This document shows positions 17,100-26,448 of a DNA stretch of 64,000 bases, in pieces (position 1 is the first letter of the stretch; each line of letters opens with the position of its first letter). Origin of the DNA: [Mycobacterium] stephanolepidis (GTDB lineage Bacteria > Actinomycetota > Actinomycetes > Mycobacteriales > Mycobacteriaceae); NCBI RefSeq assembly GCF_002356335.1, contig NZ_AP018165.1, forward strand, positions 4,712,001 through 4,776,000. Direction: 5' to 3'. The position numbers were made by a program, and so were the translations under genes. The notes under the pieces are model-generated. The model was not told the DNA's origin and ran no database searches. It was given only the letters and a program-made list of their open reading frames with translations.

Positions 17100-18470
17100 C
17101 TAGCGTCCGGTAGGTGGAGTATTACCGAAACCGGGTGGCGGCGCAGGTGCATCGGGAGGCAGAGGCGCATCCCCGGGAATCGGCAGAGGCCACTGGGGTC
17201 CACCATACGGCGTGGGAATACTCCACTTACCGCGTGGCGTCGGATCGGACACCTTGGACAGATCGGCGTTGGGCGGCGGGCCCGCGGTGTCGTCGTCGGC
17301 CGGACGCGGAGCATTGCGAGCACCGCGCACCAGCATCGCCGGGTCCGGGTTGGCGCAGTACGTGGAGTACAACGCCGGCTCGTAGAAGCTGGCATCCGAG
17401 ACGGGCTTACGCGGTGTCGCGTAATCACATGTGGGTCGCGGATACAGCAGGTCCGCAAGCGCCCAGATGGCGCCATCATGGAAGATCGTCGCCGCGCTCT
17501 CCAGCGCCGACCCACGCACCTCGGGTCCAGGGAAAAGGGCGTTGAGGGCGGGGACTCGCACATAGTTCAACTGAGCGACCGTCGCGAGATTGCCCAACAG
17601 CTGCACCATGGTGTCGGAGTTGTCGGTGAAGAGATTGTCCACGCTGTGCAACGTCTGCGGAGCGCGCCCGAGCAGCGTGCGGAAGCCGCCGTCCATCTTC
17701 TTCAACCCGCCGAAGGTGCTCCCCAGCTGCTGGCCGGTCGCGTCCAATCCCGAATTGAGGTCGACGAGCGTGGAGAAAGTCACCTTGCTCGACTTCAACA
17801 GTGTCACCGTCTCCGGCAAGACACCATCAAGGGTCGTGATGAGGAAGGTGCCGCCATCGAAGATGTCGCCAAGCTTCTCCGGGCCTTGCGTGCTGACCCC
17901 GAGTTCCTTACGGATCGTGCTCAGCTTCTCGGTATCGAGCTGTGCCAGTAGCCCATCGGAATCGGCCAGCACCTGTGCAAGGGTTGTCGGAGTGGTCGCC
18001 TGACCCAACGCGACCACGCTGTTGTTCTTCAGAAATGGGCCGTCGTTCGTCGTTGGGCGGAAGTCGAGGTACTGCTCACCGGCGGGCGATAGTCCGGAGA
18101 CCCGCACCTCGCTGTTGACCGGCAGTTTCACCGCGCCGTCGATCGCCGCGGTCGCGACCACGCCGCCCTTCTCGAGATTGACGGACTGCACCCGGCCGAT
18201 CGGTACTCCGCGCAGCGTGACTTCCTGATTCGGCAGCAGCCCACCGGATTCGTGCAGCTGCACCTTCACCTGGTACTTGGACTCGATCGGATTGACCTTC
18301 AGAGTCCCGAACATCACGTAACCAACGCAGATGACGAGGATGGCAACCAGACCGACCACGGACAGCCATTTCCAGCTGCGCTTGAAGACATCGGACAGCG
18401 CAACCAGTCCTCGCGAGAGCGATTCCAGCAGACCGTTGGACTGGGCGGGTCCCGTAGCGGGGGCGGTCAT
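17100..18470 (-). CDS. mceF: Mce family protein MceF
   Basis: 456 aa. One N-terminal membrane helix (about 36-58), then the MlaD/MCE domain with the hallmark GGLLPNQEVTLRGVPIGRVQSV and SEVRVSGLSPAGEQYLDFRP. A helical Mce domain and a Pro-rich C-terminus (PIPGDAPLPPDAPAPPPGFG) complete it. Sixth subunit of the heterohexameric lipid-transfer complex spanning the periplasm. Its start overlaps mceE by 4 bp. Confidence 0.93.
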   Translation of the reverse strand: MTAPATGPAQSNGLLESLSRGLVALSDVFKRSWKWLSVVGLVAILVICVGYVMFGTLKVNPIESKYQVKVQLHESGGLLPNQEVTLRGVPIGRVQSVNLEKGGVVATAAIDGAVKLPVNSEVRVSGLSPAGEQYLDFRPTTNDGPFLKNNSVVALGQATTPTTLAQVLADSDGLLAQLDTEKLSTIRKELGVSTQGPEKLGDIFDGGTFLITTLDGVLPETVTLLKSSKVTFSTLVDLNSGLDATGQQLGSTFGGLKKMDGGFRTLLGRAPQTLHSVDNLFTDNSDTMVQLLGNLATVAQLNYVRVPALNALFPGPEVRGSALESAATIFHDGAIWALADLLYPRPTCDYATPRKPVSDASFYEPALYSTYCANPDPAMLVRGARNAPRPADDDTAGPPPNADLSKVSDPTPRGKWSIPTPYGGPQWPLPIPGDAPLPPDAPAPPPGFGNTPPTGR

Positions 18471-19645
18471 CGGCCCGGTCCTGGTTCGGGCGCAGGTGCC
18501 GGCGCGGGCTCAGGGGCAGGCGGCATGGGCGGGTTCGGTCCCTGACCCACGACGCGTTCCTGCAACCGGTACAACGAGTACTTGAAGCTACCGACGAGAT
18601 AACCCCAGTCGGCCTGCTTGGGGCCATGGAAGGTCGGATCGCCCTTGTACCCGGCGTCGGGCCAGTTGCCCAGCGCAAGTTTGGCCATGTTTACGTCGAC
18701 GGCCAAGGCGCTACCCGCATTCGCCTTCACCAACATCGGGAGCAGCCGGTTCAAAGCGACCAGGCTGGTGTCCGGGCTCACGGCAATGTCGTTGAAGCCC
18801 CGCGCAAGCGAGTTGAAATCGGCGATCATGCTGCGCGAGTCGGTGCCCTGAATCGACGGGAACTTCGCCAGCTGATCGGAGATATGCCCGGCGGTGTCGG
18901 CGAGATCTCCGACCTGATCGGGATCGACCGCCTTCAATGCCGGCGCACCGGCCTCCAGCAGATCGTTGATGGTCTTCTCCCGGGCCGACAGTGTCGCGGC
19001 CAGCTGCGAGGTCCTGTCCAACGAGTTCTGGATCTGCGACGAGCGACCGTTCAGCGTGCCCATCAACTGATCGGACTGCTTCACGATCTCACCGAACACG
19101 ATGCCGTTACTGCCATTACCGCCGGAAGACTTACCGAGCCCGTTCACCACGTGCGTCAGGTTGCGGATGACACCACCGTTGACGAGCACGGCGGCGGAAG
19201 CGAGCACGCCTTCGACGGTGGCCGCCGACGACGTGTTGTCCAGATCCAGCGTGCCGCCATCCTTGAGGAGCTGCCCGGTGACTTTGGCGGGCGGAGTGAC
19301 CGCCACGAATACGTCACCCAGTGGGGTAGCCGTGCGCAGTTGTGCCGTGGTTCCGACGGGCAACCGCACGCCGTCGCGAATCCGCAGCTGGACTACCGCC
19401 ACATAGTCGACCGCTTCCATCGACTCGACCTCGCCGACGTCGGCTCCGCCGAGACGCACCTTGGCCTTTGCGGGAAGGTTGAGCGCGTTGACGAATCGCG
19501 CGGTCAGCTGGTAGGACTTCGAGCCCATGTTGGGGGCCGGAAGCGGGAGGCTATCGAGTCCCGGTGGAGTGCAAGCAGATACAGACAGCACACCGACCGC
19601 CGCCAACGCGGCGACCCTCAGCTTGGAAACCCTCAAGCGGCTCAT
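18467..19645 (-). CDS. mceE: Mce family lipoprotein MceE
   Basis: 392 aa from ATG 19645, which overlaps the mceD stop (ATGA). The N-terminus has a signal peptide with lipobox VSAC (LSVSAC-TPPG), as expected of the LprK-like MceE lipoprotein. The MCE domain follows (ALNLPAKAKVRLGGADVGEVESM). The C-terminus is Pro/Ala-rich (MPPAPEPAPAPAPEPGPG). Longer in-frame readings upstream lack a signal peptide and are rejected. Confidence 0.93.
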   Translation of the reverse strand: MSRLRVSKLRVAALAAVGVLSVSACTPPGLDSLPLPAPNMGSKSYQLTARFVNALNLPAKAKVRLGGADVGEVESMEAVDYVAVVQLRIRDGVRLPVGTTAQLRTATPLGDVFVAVTPPAKVTGQLLKDGGTLDLDNTSSAATVEGVLASAAVLVNGGVIRNLTHVVNGLGKSSGGNGSNGIVFGEIVKQSDQLMGTLNGRSSQIQNSLDRTSQLAATLSAREKTINDLLEAGAPALKAVDPDQVGDLADTAGHISDQLAKFPSIQGTDSRSMIADFNSLARGFNDIAVSPDTSLVALNRLLPMLVKANAGSALAVDVNMAKLALGNWPDAGYKGDPTFHGPKQADWGYLVGSFKYSLYRLQERVVGQGPNPPMPPAPEPAPAPAPEPGPGR

Positions 19646-20784
19646 CACTGCCCCATCCTGGCCATGCCGTCGAGCATGTAGGTCAGTCCGAAATCGGGAC
19701 CGTAGTCGGCCGGCGTTCCGGTGCTGCACCCGAGCTGCCGCAGACCCATCATGTTGCAGATCTCCTTGGTGAACTGGCTCTCGAAGAGCAGCTTGTCCAA
19801 CAGCGGGTGCAGGCGGATCGACCCGTTCACCGGGTCGATGACTCGGTCCACGTTGTCGAGCGTGAGCGGCAGCAGATCCAGAGTTTCCTTGAGCTCGCGC
19901 TGGTTGTCGGTCAACGACTGCAAGGTGACATTGCCGTTTCCGATGAGGCCCTTGATGACATCGCGGTTCTTCTCGAGGAGTTCGGCCGTGCTCTTCAGCA
20001 CCTCGTTGGCCTTGCGGCCGGTGTCCCCGGTGCCGAATCGCTCGGCGGCCAGCACGTCAGCCGTGCCGTGCACCGCGGAACCGAACTGACGAATCGCCTT
20101 GTCGTTCTCCCCCATCGCGTTCACCAGCGAGCTCACGCTCTTGATGATCGTGGTGAGCTGATCCTTGGTCTCGGCGCCATCGGTGGTCATCTTCAACGCC
20201 TTCGACAGCTCATCGAGGGCAGTCTTGACCTGCTCGCCGTTACCCGAAGCGGCCTGCGCGCCGATGCTGACCAAGTCGGCAGCCGGACCGCCGCCCTTTC
20301 CGTCGCCCTTCATCGCCGAGGCGAGCTTGTCGACGGTGGCCAGTACGCGGTCGAACCCGACGGGGGTTCGAGTGCGGTCGAGCGGAATGACGTCGCCGTC
20401 CTTGAGCACAGGGCCCTCGGTGTACGGCGGGCTCAACGCCACATGCCGGTCGGTGAGAACCGAGCTGGTGAAGGCGGCGGCGATGACATTCGCCGGTACC
20501 TTCACGTCCTTGTCGACGTTGAACTTGACCTCGACATACGTGCCCTTGGCCTCTACCGATTCGATGGCACCCACCGGCAGGCCGAGTACCTCGACCACAT
20601 TGCCGACGAAAAGGCCCGAGCCTTCATCGAATTGAGCGGTGACAGAGATCTTGTCGTCCACCACACCGGCCTTGCGCAGACCCAGGTAGCCACCAATCGC
20701 GGCGGCAACCACCAGCACCGAAACCACGCCGATCATGAAGACGCGGCGGGCGGTGGACCCCTGCTGTGTCACGTTCACACTCAT
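19645..20784 (-). CDS. mceD: Mce family protein MceD
   Basis: 379 aa from ATG 20784, overlapping the mceC stop by ATGA. One membrane helix (VFMIGVVSVLVVAAAIGGYLGL), then the MCE domain with GLFVGNVVEVLGLPVGAIESV and LTDRHVALSPPY, then a long helical domain. Lipid-transfer subunit of the Mce complex. Confidence 0.93.
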   Translation of the reverse strand: MSVNVTQQGSTARRVFMIGVVSVLVVAAAIGGYLGLRKAGVVDDKISVTAQFDEGSGLFVGNVVEVLGLPVGAIESVEAKGTYVEVKFNVDKDVKVPANVIAAAFTSSVLTDRHVALSPPYTEGPVLKDGDVIPLDRTRTPVGFDRVLATVDKLASAMKGDGKGGGPAADLVSIGAQAASGNGEQVKTALDELSKALKMTTDGAETKDQLTTIIKSVSSLVNAMGENDKAIRQFGSAVHGTADVLAAERFGTGDTGRKANEVLKSTAELLEKNRDVIKGLIGNGNVTLQSLTDNQRELKETLDLLPLTLDNVDRVIDPVNGSIRLHPLLDKLLFESQFTKEICNMMGLRQLGCSTGTPADYGPDFGLTYMLDGMARMGQ

Positions 20785-21806
20785 GCGCAGTCCTTGAAGT
20801 ACTCGAGCAGACCCCATTGCTCCGCGCGGCTGCTGATCGCGCACATCCAGTTGTCCACCACCAGACCGTTGGTCAGGTTGATGTTCATGGAGTACGCCGA
20901 ACCGGTGGCATTGGTCAGGTTCCTGAGCGGAACGGGCAAGATCTGCAATAGGTTTCGCACATAGTCGTCATGATCACTGGCCATCGCCGTGACGTCTCGC
21001 AGCTGCTGCAACAGTTTCTCGAAGGCGGGCCGGTCCTTGACGACGACCTTGCTCAGCAGGTCGACCACCTTGGTGATCGATGCCATCAGGCGCTGGAACG
21101 ATGCCTTGCGGGATACGAACTCTCCCAGTAGGTCCCGCCCCTGGAAGACCAGGTGCCCGAGGTTCGCCTGCTGCCGATGCAACGTCGCGGTGACGGTGGA
21201 CGCACTCTTGAGCAACTCGCCGATCTGCGTGCGGCGGGTGGAGACGATTCCCGAAAGCTCTTTCAGGTTCTTCATGGCCTCGGGCAGCGCCTCGGGCAGC
21301 CCCTCGAGCTGCTTGGCCAAGATGTCGATGGACTGAGCCAGCTTGGTCGTGTCGACCTGTTCGTAGGTGGCAGCGGTATCCGCGAGCAGCGCCTGCAGGT
21401 CGTATGGCACCTCAGTGTGCGACAACGCGATTCGCTTGTTCGGAATGACCCCTGCACCGCGCGGCCGCAGCTCGACGTATCGCGAACCGAGCAGCGTGGT
21501 GGTCTTGATCGCGGCCTGGGTCTCGGCGCCCAGCTTCACCTCGTCCCGAACTCGCATATCGACGAGGACTTTGGTGCCATCGAGCACAACGCTTTTGACT
21601 TCGCCGACATCAACCCCGGCGACACTGACGTAGTCGCCCTTCTTGAGCTGTGCCGCCTGCGCGAACTCTGCCTTGTACCGGGTGTATCCGAAGCCGATCT
21701 GGCGGAACAGCAGCATCGACGCGATGATCGCCGTAACGACACCGACGGCGACCATGCCGATCCAGAACTTGCTGCGGTCTTCTAGCCTGCGTTCACGGGG
21801 GCTCAT
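20781..21806 (-). CDS. mceC: Mce family protein MceC
   Basis: 341 aa from ATG 21806, which overlaps the mceB stop (ATGA); an in-frame ATG 15 bp earlier is less likely because it breaks the uniform 4-bp coupling seen along the operon. Membrane helix at about 15-38, then the MCE domain with LKKGDYVSVAGVDVGEVKSV and LLGSRYVELRPRG. Lipid-transfer subunit. Confidence 0.93.
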   Translation of the reverse strand: MSPRERRLEDRSKFWIGMVAVGVVTAIIASMLLFRQIGFGYTRYKAEFAQAAQLKKGDYVSVAGVDVGEVKSVVLDGTKVLVDMRVRDEVKLGAETQAAIKTTTLLGSRYVELRPRGAGVIPNKRIALSHTEVPYDLQALLADTAATYEQVDTTKLAQSIDILAKQLEGLPEALPEAMKNLKELSGIVSTRRTQIGELLKSASTVTATLHRQQANLGHLVFQGRDLLGEFVSRKASFQRLMASITKVVDLLSKVVVKDRPAFEKLLQQLRDVTAMASDHDDYVRNLLQILPVPLRNLTNATGSAYSMNINLTNGLVVDNWMCAISSRAEQWGLLEYFKDCA

Positions 21807-22855
21807 TCGATCCCTCGGCATTTCGGTGTGTACTTCGCGACACCACCGTGCGTGGCGTGCCGGACAATGGCGGGCACCAGGTCATTGAGGCCTGGGAAGA
21901 ACCCGTTGATATTCAGCTGGCAGGCATACGAATTGCCGTACGCACCGTCTTGCATCGTGCGGGCCAAGCCCTTCAGCAGCAGCGGCAGGTTGGAGCCCAG
22001 GAAGGCGAACTGGTCCTTGTTGGCAAGGATGTGCGCGGCGGTACCCGGCTCGCGATAGACGAGCTCCTGCAACTGCGGGTACACGTTGTCGCCGATGGTC
22101 TGGATCCGGCTGACCACATGCGTGGCCGAACCGATGGACGAGACCAGGCTCTGGCGGCGGTTGTCCAGCTCCCCGACGACGTTCTGGCTCTGGACCACGA
22201 GCTGGTCCAGGTTGTCGTTCTGCTTGGCGACGTTCTCCAGAACCGTGTTGAGGTTCTCGATGAGCCCACCCAGCGACTGATCGCGTCCGGCAAAAGATTT
22301 CGTGATCTCGGTGGTCTGCGCGACCACATGCGCCAGTGCGCCACGGTCACCGGCGAAGGCGTCTATGAGCCCGTTGGACAGGTTGTCCACCTGCTTCGGA
22401 TCCAGCAGGGTGAACAACGGCTCGAATCCGTTGAGCAGCGCGCCGACGTCGAAGGATGGCTCCGTACGCTCCACCGGAATCACGCTGCCTTCGGGCAGAC
22501 GCTCCGGGCTGCCGTCCAGACCACGGGACAGCGAGATGTATCGCTGTCCGATGATGTTCTGGTAGGTCACCGAGACGATCGAATTGCCGTACAGGTTCTG
22601 GTTGCTCTTCACCCGGAACTTGAGTTTGGCCAGCGAGCCGTCCAGTTCGATCGAGTCGACGCGGCCCACGCGCACACCCGCGATGCGTACGTCGTCGCCG
22701 ACGCGCACACCGGTGACATCGGTGAAGATCGCGCTATAGCCCTTTGTCGAGCCCGTGGTGTCACGGCGCAGGGTGCCGTACACCAGGGTCGTCACGCCGA
22801 TGGCGAACACGACGAACAGCGATAGTCCGATCACCGCGGCCCGGAAGTTCTTCAT
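21803..22855 (-). CDS. mceB: Mce family protein MceB
   Basis: 350 aa. Begins MKNFRAAVIGLSLFVVFAIG, the usual short cytoplasmic lead and single membrane helix. MCE domain GVRVGDDVRIAGVRVGRVDSI and IIGQRYISLSRG follow, then the helical domain and a conserved C-terminal SYACQLNINGFFPGLNDLVPAIV. Start overlaps the mceA stop by 4 bp. Confidence 0.94.
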   Translation of the reverse strand: MKNFRAAVIGLSLFVVFAIGVTTLVYGTLRRDTTGSTKGYSAIFTDVTGVRVGDDVRIAGVRVGRVDSIELDGSLAKLKFRVKSNQNLYGNSIVSVTYQNIIGQRYISLSRGLDGSPERLPEGSVIPVERTEPSFDVGALLNGFEPLFTLLDPKQVDNLSNGLIDAFAGDRGALAHVVAQTTEITKSFAGRDQSLGGLIENLNTVLENVAKQNDNLDQLVVQSQNVVGELDNRRQSLVSSIGSATHVVSRIQTIGDNVYPQLQELVYREPGTAAHILANKDQFAFLGSNLPLLLKGLARTMQDGAYGNSYACQLNINGFFPGLNDLVPAIVRHATHGGVAKYTPKCRGIE

Positions 22856-24354
22856 CGTCCGCCTCCCTCGACCGAATTGGGCTGTGCCGAATCACGGCTG
22901 ACAGAAATCGTGGTCCCGCGGGCCACCGGGCCCAGCAGCAGCTGCTGCGAGGCGCTCGGATCTCCGCCCAGTGCCTTACCGAGCTGCGCGCGCTCCATCG
23001 CACTTCCGACCGGTCCGACGTTTCCACCGAACGAAGCCGGTGCCACTCCGGCGGGTGCCGGGTTAGGCGGCGGGCCGAACGGCGGCAGCACCGGGTTGGC
23101 GGCCCGGTCGACTTCCTGCGGGTTGGGGCCCGAGCCGTGCAGCATGATGTCGGCCGCGGTCGGCGGGAAGATGGTTCCCGGCGGTGGCGCGATATCCGGT
23201 GGCGGCTTGTAGCTGCCCGGCTGCAGTACCTCGGGAATGTCGATCCACTGTCGCGTCTCGGGTGCGGTGGTGCAGCTGGGTCCGGCCAGCTCCCCGTACC
23301 GCGGGCAGTCGTCGCGGACATAGGTCCACGCCGGGCTGAAGGACAGGATCAGGTTCAGGCCCAGGACCTGGCGACCTGGATCCCAGCCGTTCTCGAATAT
23401 CGCGTCCGACAGCACCTTGATGCGCGATGCGATCGGCACGAACTGGCCCGAATGCTGTGCCAGGACACCGACAACGGGCGTCAGGTGCGTGCCGATGCCG
23501 ATCATCTGGTCGATGTGGTTGTCGATGGCGGTCGATGCGGTGCCCGTGGTGTGCAAACCGGCCGAGAGCAGCCCCCGCACATCGGATTGCTTCTGGGCCA
23601 GGGTGCGCAGCGGCACCAGGGCGTTCTCCAAGTTGTCCAACAGTCGCGGTGAGGTGGTGCTGAGCGCCGCCGACACCTTCTCCAGCGCGGCGATCGTCGA
23701 GGGATCGTTCGGACTGGCGGACACGATGGCGTTGAACTCGGTGAGGATCGCCTGCAGCCGTGCCCCGGAGATCAGCAGCTTGTCCCCACGGCCCTGGGTG
23801 GCTTCGCCGAATACCCCGATCAAACCGATCGGCGCATCGCCGCGTTGCCGCTCGGTGGCGGCAAGCACCTGACGCAGTTTGTTGGTGGTGGTCTGGAACA
23901 GCACGGTCGGCAGCTTGGTGTCCTCGGTGATCACCGCACCGTCGCGCAATGCCGTGCCGTCACCGTTGTCGACCAGCTGCACGGACGACACCGCGAACAC
24001 GTTGCTCGGCACCACCCGTGCGGTGACCGTGCTCGGAATTCCGCTGGCGTGCTCGGACTTGAGGTCGATGTGCACGATGTTCGGCTTGCCGTCCTCGGCC
24101 GGCGTCACCGACGTGACGGCGCCGACGAGCATGCCGCGGAACTTCACGTCGGCACGTTCGGGCAGACCGTCACCGACGTTCATGAGCTGCGCGTTGACCT
24201 TGACGGTGTCTTCCAGTAGGCCCTTGGACTTGGCAAGCAGTAGCCCGGTCACCAATCCCAGGATGGCCAGCACGGCGATACCGGAGAGAAGCAGTGCACG
24301 GTCGGACCAGCCACGGCCGCTCGATGAGAATGAACCACCACTCACGTCAACCAC
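22852..24354 (-). CDS. mceA: Mce family protein MceA
   Basis: 500 aa, the longest Mce subunit here. GTG start at 24354 overlaps yrbEB by 8 bp. Membrane helix about 24-42 (SGIAVLAILGLVTGLLLAK); MCE domain GLPERADVKFRGMLVGAVTSV. The C-terminal ~130 residues are Pro/Gly-rich (PPPDIAPPPGTIFPPTAADIM), as in other MceA tails. Confidence 0.93.
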   Translation of the reverse strand: MVDVSGGSFSSSGRGWSDRALLLSGIAVLAILGLVTGLLLAKSKGLLEDTVKVNAQLMNVGDGLPERADVKFRGMLVGAVTSVTPAEDGKPNIVHIDLKSEHASGIPSTVTARVVPSNVFAVSSVQLVDNGDGTALRDGAVITEDTKLPTVLFQTTTNKLRQVLAATERQRGDAPIGLIGVFGEATQGRGDKLLISGARLQAILTEFNAIVSASPNDPSTIAALEKVSAALSTTSPRLLDNLENALVPLRTLAQKQSDVRGLLSAGLHTTGTASTAIDNHIDQMIGIGTHLTPVVGVLAQHSGQFVPIASRIKVLSDAIFENGWDPGRQVLGLNLILSFSPAWTYVRDDCPRYGELAGPSCTTAPETRQWIDIPEVLQPGSYKPPPDIAPPPGTIFPPTAADIMLHGSGPNPQEVDRAANPVLPPFGPPPNPAPAGVAPASFGGNVGPVGSAMERAQLGKALGGDPSASQQLLLGPVARGTTISVSRDSAQPNSVEGGGR

Positions 24355-25207
24355 CGAACCTTGCGCCAGCGTCGACTCCCCACAACGCCATGGTGAGAAG
24401 CATGTTCACGATGATCACGACGGTGATGGCGGCGCGCATCGCGTGCCCCGCGGCCACACCCACGCCCTCGGGTCCACCCGAGGCGTTGAATCCGAAGTAG
24501 CACTGGATGGTTGAGGCGATCCAGACGAAGATGACGGCCTTGATCACCGAGTAGACGATGTCGGTGCCGCTCAGCATCATCGTGAAGTAGTGGTTGTAGG
24601 CACCGCCGATCGAGCCGCCGCTGGAGATCCCGACAAGCAGACGGCAGGTGATGTAGCTGATGACCAGGCAGAGCAGGTACAGCGGGACCACCGCCACGGT
24701 GGAAGCCATCAATCGGGTGGTGACCAGGTACGGGATGGGCCGGATCGCCAGCGCGTCCAGTGCGTCGATCTCCTCGTTGATGCGCTGAGCACCCAGCTGC
24801 GCGGTGAAGCGGCAACCGGCCTGCATCGCAAAGGCGAGGGCAGCCATTACCGGCGCCAACTCGCGTGTCGACACCAGGGAGGAGATGAATCCGGTAGCCG
24901 GACCCAAGCCGATGATGTTCAGCAGGTTGTAGGCCTCGATACCGATCAGGGCGCCGATCGTGGCACCCAGCACGGCGGCCACGCCGACGGTTCCGCCACC
25001 GGTAACCAACGAGCCGTTACCCCAGGTGACGTCGGCCAGCAGCCGGAAAAACTCCTTGGAGTAGTAGCGCAACGCGTTCGGGACGGACGCGATGGCCTCC
25101 ACGAAGAACGCCAGCATGTGTCCGAGCCGCCGAATCGACTGGGCGATCCGATGCCCCGCATCGATGATCGGCTGGACACCCTTGGGGCGGTATGTAGAGA
25201 TAGTCAT
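24347..25207 (-). CDS. yrbEB: YrbE/MlaE-type permease subunit YrbEB
   Basis: 286 aa, five to six membrane helices, MlaE permease domain. Conserved RELAPVMAALAFAMQAGCRFTAQLG and EEIDALDALAIRPIPYLVTTR (the EExDAL loop thought to contact the ATPase) are both clear. Pairs with YrbEA as the inner-membrane channel of the Mce transporter; the ATPase (MceG-like) is usually encoded elsewhere. Lies 9 bp after yrbEA. Confidence 0.95.
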   Translation of the reverse strand: MTISTYRPKGVQPIIDAGHRIAQSIRRLGHMLAFFVEAIASVPNALRYYSKEFFRLLADVTWGNGSLVTGGGTVGVAAVLGATIGALIGIEAYNLLNIIGLGPATGFISSLVSTRELAPVMAALAFAMQAGCRFTAQLGAQRINEEIDALDALAIRPIPYLVTTRLMASTVAVVPLYLLCLVISYITCRLLVGISSGGSIGGAYNHYFTMMLSGTDIVYSVIKAVIFVWIASTIQCYFGFNASGGPEGVGVAAGHAMRAAITVVIIVNMLLTMALWGVDAGARFGG

Positions 25208-25216
25208 AGCGCGCCC

Positions 25217-26083
25217 CTATATCCCATGCCTGGGGAAGACCATGACGTACACCTGGCTGACGAGCACGTTGATCAGCATCAGCACCAAGATCGACTCGAC
25301 GACCGCGGCATTCACCGAGTTGGCGACGCCGGCGGGGCCACCCTTGGTGGTCAGCCCCTTGTCGCAGGCGACGATGGCGACGATGAGGCCGTAAAGAATG
25401 GCCTTGAGCAGCGCCAGGATCAGGTCGTCGACCCGGGTGAACGACGCGAAGGTCGCGACGAAGCTTCCGGGGGCGCCGTGTTGGAAGTAGACGTTGAACA
25501 AATAGCTCGCCAGGAAGCCGACAAAGCAGGTGGTGCCCGTGAGCCCGACGCCGACTAGAACGGCTGCGGCGACACGTGGGACGACGAGCCGTCGGATCAC
25601 CGACACACCCATGACTTCCATGGCATCTATCTCTTCGCGCATGGTTCGCGACCCCAGGTCCGCAGTGATGGCCGAACCCACCGCGGAGGCCATCAGCACC
25701 GCGGCAACCAGAGAGGCGCCCTGGCGCACGATCGCGACACCACTTGCCGCGCCTGCCAACGAGGAAGCGCCGACCTGGCCCGCGAGCAGGGCGAACTGGA
25801 TCGACAAGGTGACACCGATGGGAATGGCCACCAACAGCGTCGGGACCACTGCGCTGCCCGCCATGAACGCGCCCTGGTGGATGAATTCCTTCCACGGGAA
25901 CGCACGGTGAACAAGGTCCGAGAACATGTACTGCATCGCCCGTACACCGAGGACGATCTGGCTGCCCGCGGTTTCTACCGCCTGCACCGGATGCTTGCGG
26001 ACGTACTCCTTGAGGGCGCCGGATACCGCGTCACGAGACGGTGTTGCGGGCCGACCTGTACCGGCCGTATCGAAAGTGGTCAT
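25217..26083 (-). CDS. yrbEA: YrbE/MlaE-type permease subunit YrbEA
   Basis: 288 aa from ATG 26083. MlaE permease: SAVGSAITADLGSRTMREEIDAMEVMGVS contains the EExDAM loop; about five helices. Longer readings add a hydrophilic tail without similarity. First gene of the mce operon; no fadD5-like gene precedes it, unlike Mtb mce1. Only a weak GTGAG lies near the start. Confidence 0.94.
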   Translation of the reverse strand: MTTFDTAGTGRPATPSRDAVSGALKEYVRKHPVQAVETAGSQIVLGVRAMQYMFSDLVHRAFPWKEFIHQGAFMAGSAVVPTLLVAIPIGVTLSIQFALLAGQVGASSLAGAASGVAIVRQGASLVAAVLMASAVGSAITADLGSRTMREEIDAMEVMGVSVIRRLVVPRVAAAVLVGVGLTGTTCFVGFLASYLFNVYFQHGAPGSFVATFASFTRVDDLILALLKAILYGLIVAIVACDKGLTTKGGPAGVANSVNAAVVESILVLMLINVLVSQVYVMVFPRHGI

Positions 26084-26244
26084 CACGCGCTCACGATCGA
26101 ATGCACCGAATACCCCAGGGCAACACGTCCGTGTGCTGGCTGACCCACGTGATGCCCTCTCGTCCAAACCTCTTGGGCCCACAATCTTCGCTGGTCACAG
26201 AGAAAGCACGGCCCAAACTGAGCAGTAACATAACACCTGACTGA

Positions 26245-26272
26245 CGTGATCTACACATCGTCGTAGATCACG
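26245..26272. promoter_or_regulatory. Inverted repeat, 10-bp arms, upstream of mce
   Basis: CGTGATCTAC at 26245-26254 and GTAGATCACG at 26263-26272 are perfect reverse complements with an 8-bp spacer. The dyad geometry (28 bp) fits a TetR or FadR/GntR-type operator. It lies about 160 bp upstream of the yrbEA start. Confidence 0.5.
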
Positions 26273-26302
26273 GTGAGATTTTGGACACTCTGCTATATGC
26301 GG

Positions 26303-26319
26303 TGTCTAAACGATAGACA
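26303..26319. promoter_or_regulatory. 17-bp inverted repeat TGTCTA-N5-TAGACA
   Basis: TGTCTA at 26303-26308 and TAGACA at 26314-26319 are perfect reverse complements with a 5-bp spacer. An outlying GACAC (about 26284-26288) also mirrors the GTGTC that begins the left arm. Candidate operator near the mce promoter. Confidence 0.45.
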
Positions 26320-26320
26320 A

Positions 26321-26335
26321 ATCGCAGGTCGCGAT
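26321..26335. promoter_or_regulatory. 15-bp inverted repeat ATCGC-N5-GCGAT
   Basis: Perfect 5-bp arms two bases from the preceding repeat. On its own it could be chance; its closeness to two other dyads makes a multi-site regulatory region more plausible. Confidence 0.3.
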
Positions 26336-26448
26336 TTCATTGGGCGAGAATGAGTATCACACCGACTGGCGTGCAGTTTTTCACCCTTGTCGCGGACCGG
26401 CCGAAATGAGCTGTGGCCCCGAACCTCTAACGCGGATATCCCAGTCGG

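Larger units (their letters stand above)
26084..26448 (-). promoter_or_regulatory. 365-bp gene-free region upstream of the mce operon
   Basis: No ORF of credible coding quality is seen here. The region separates the MaoC gene (same strand, ends 26449) from yrbEA and is relatively AT-rich. It contains three clustered inverted repeats (26245-26272, 26303-26319, 26321-26335), listed separately. It most likely carries the mce promoter and regulator sites, and perhaps the MaoC terminator. Confidence 0.6.

Noticed and set aside
14990..26083. Reading the mce operon as the Mtb mce1 orthologue
   Set aside because: No fadD5 or mce1R lies upstream, and DUF456 at the end is not part of mce1. The exact mce number cannot be set without whole-genome comparison, so generic names are used.
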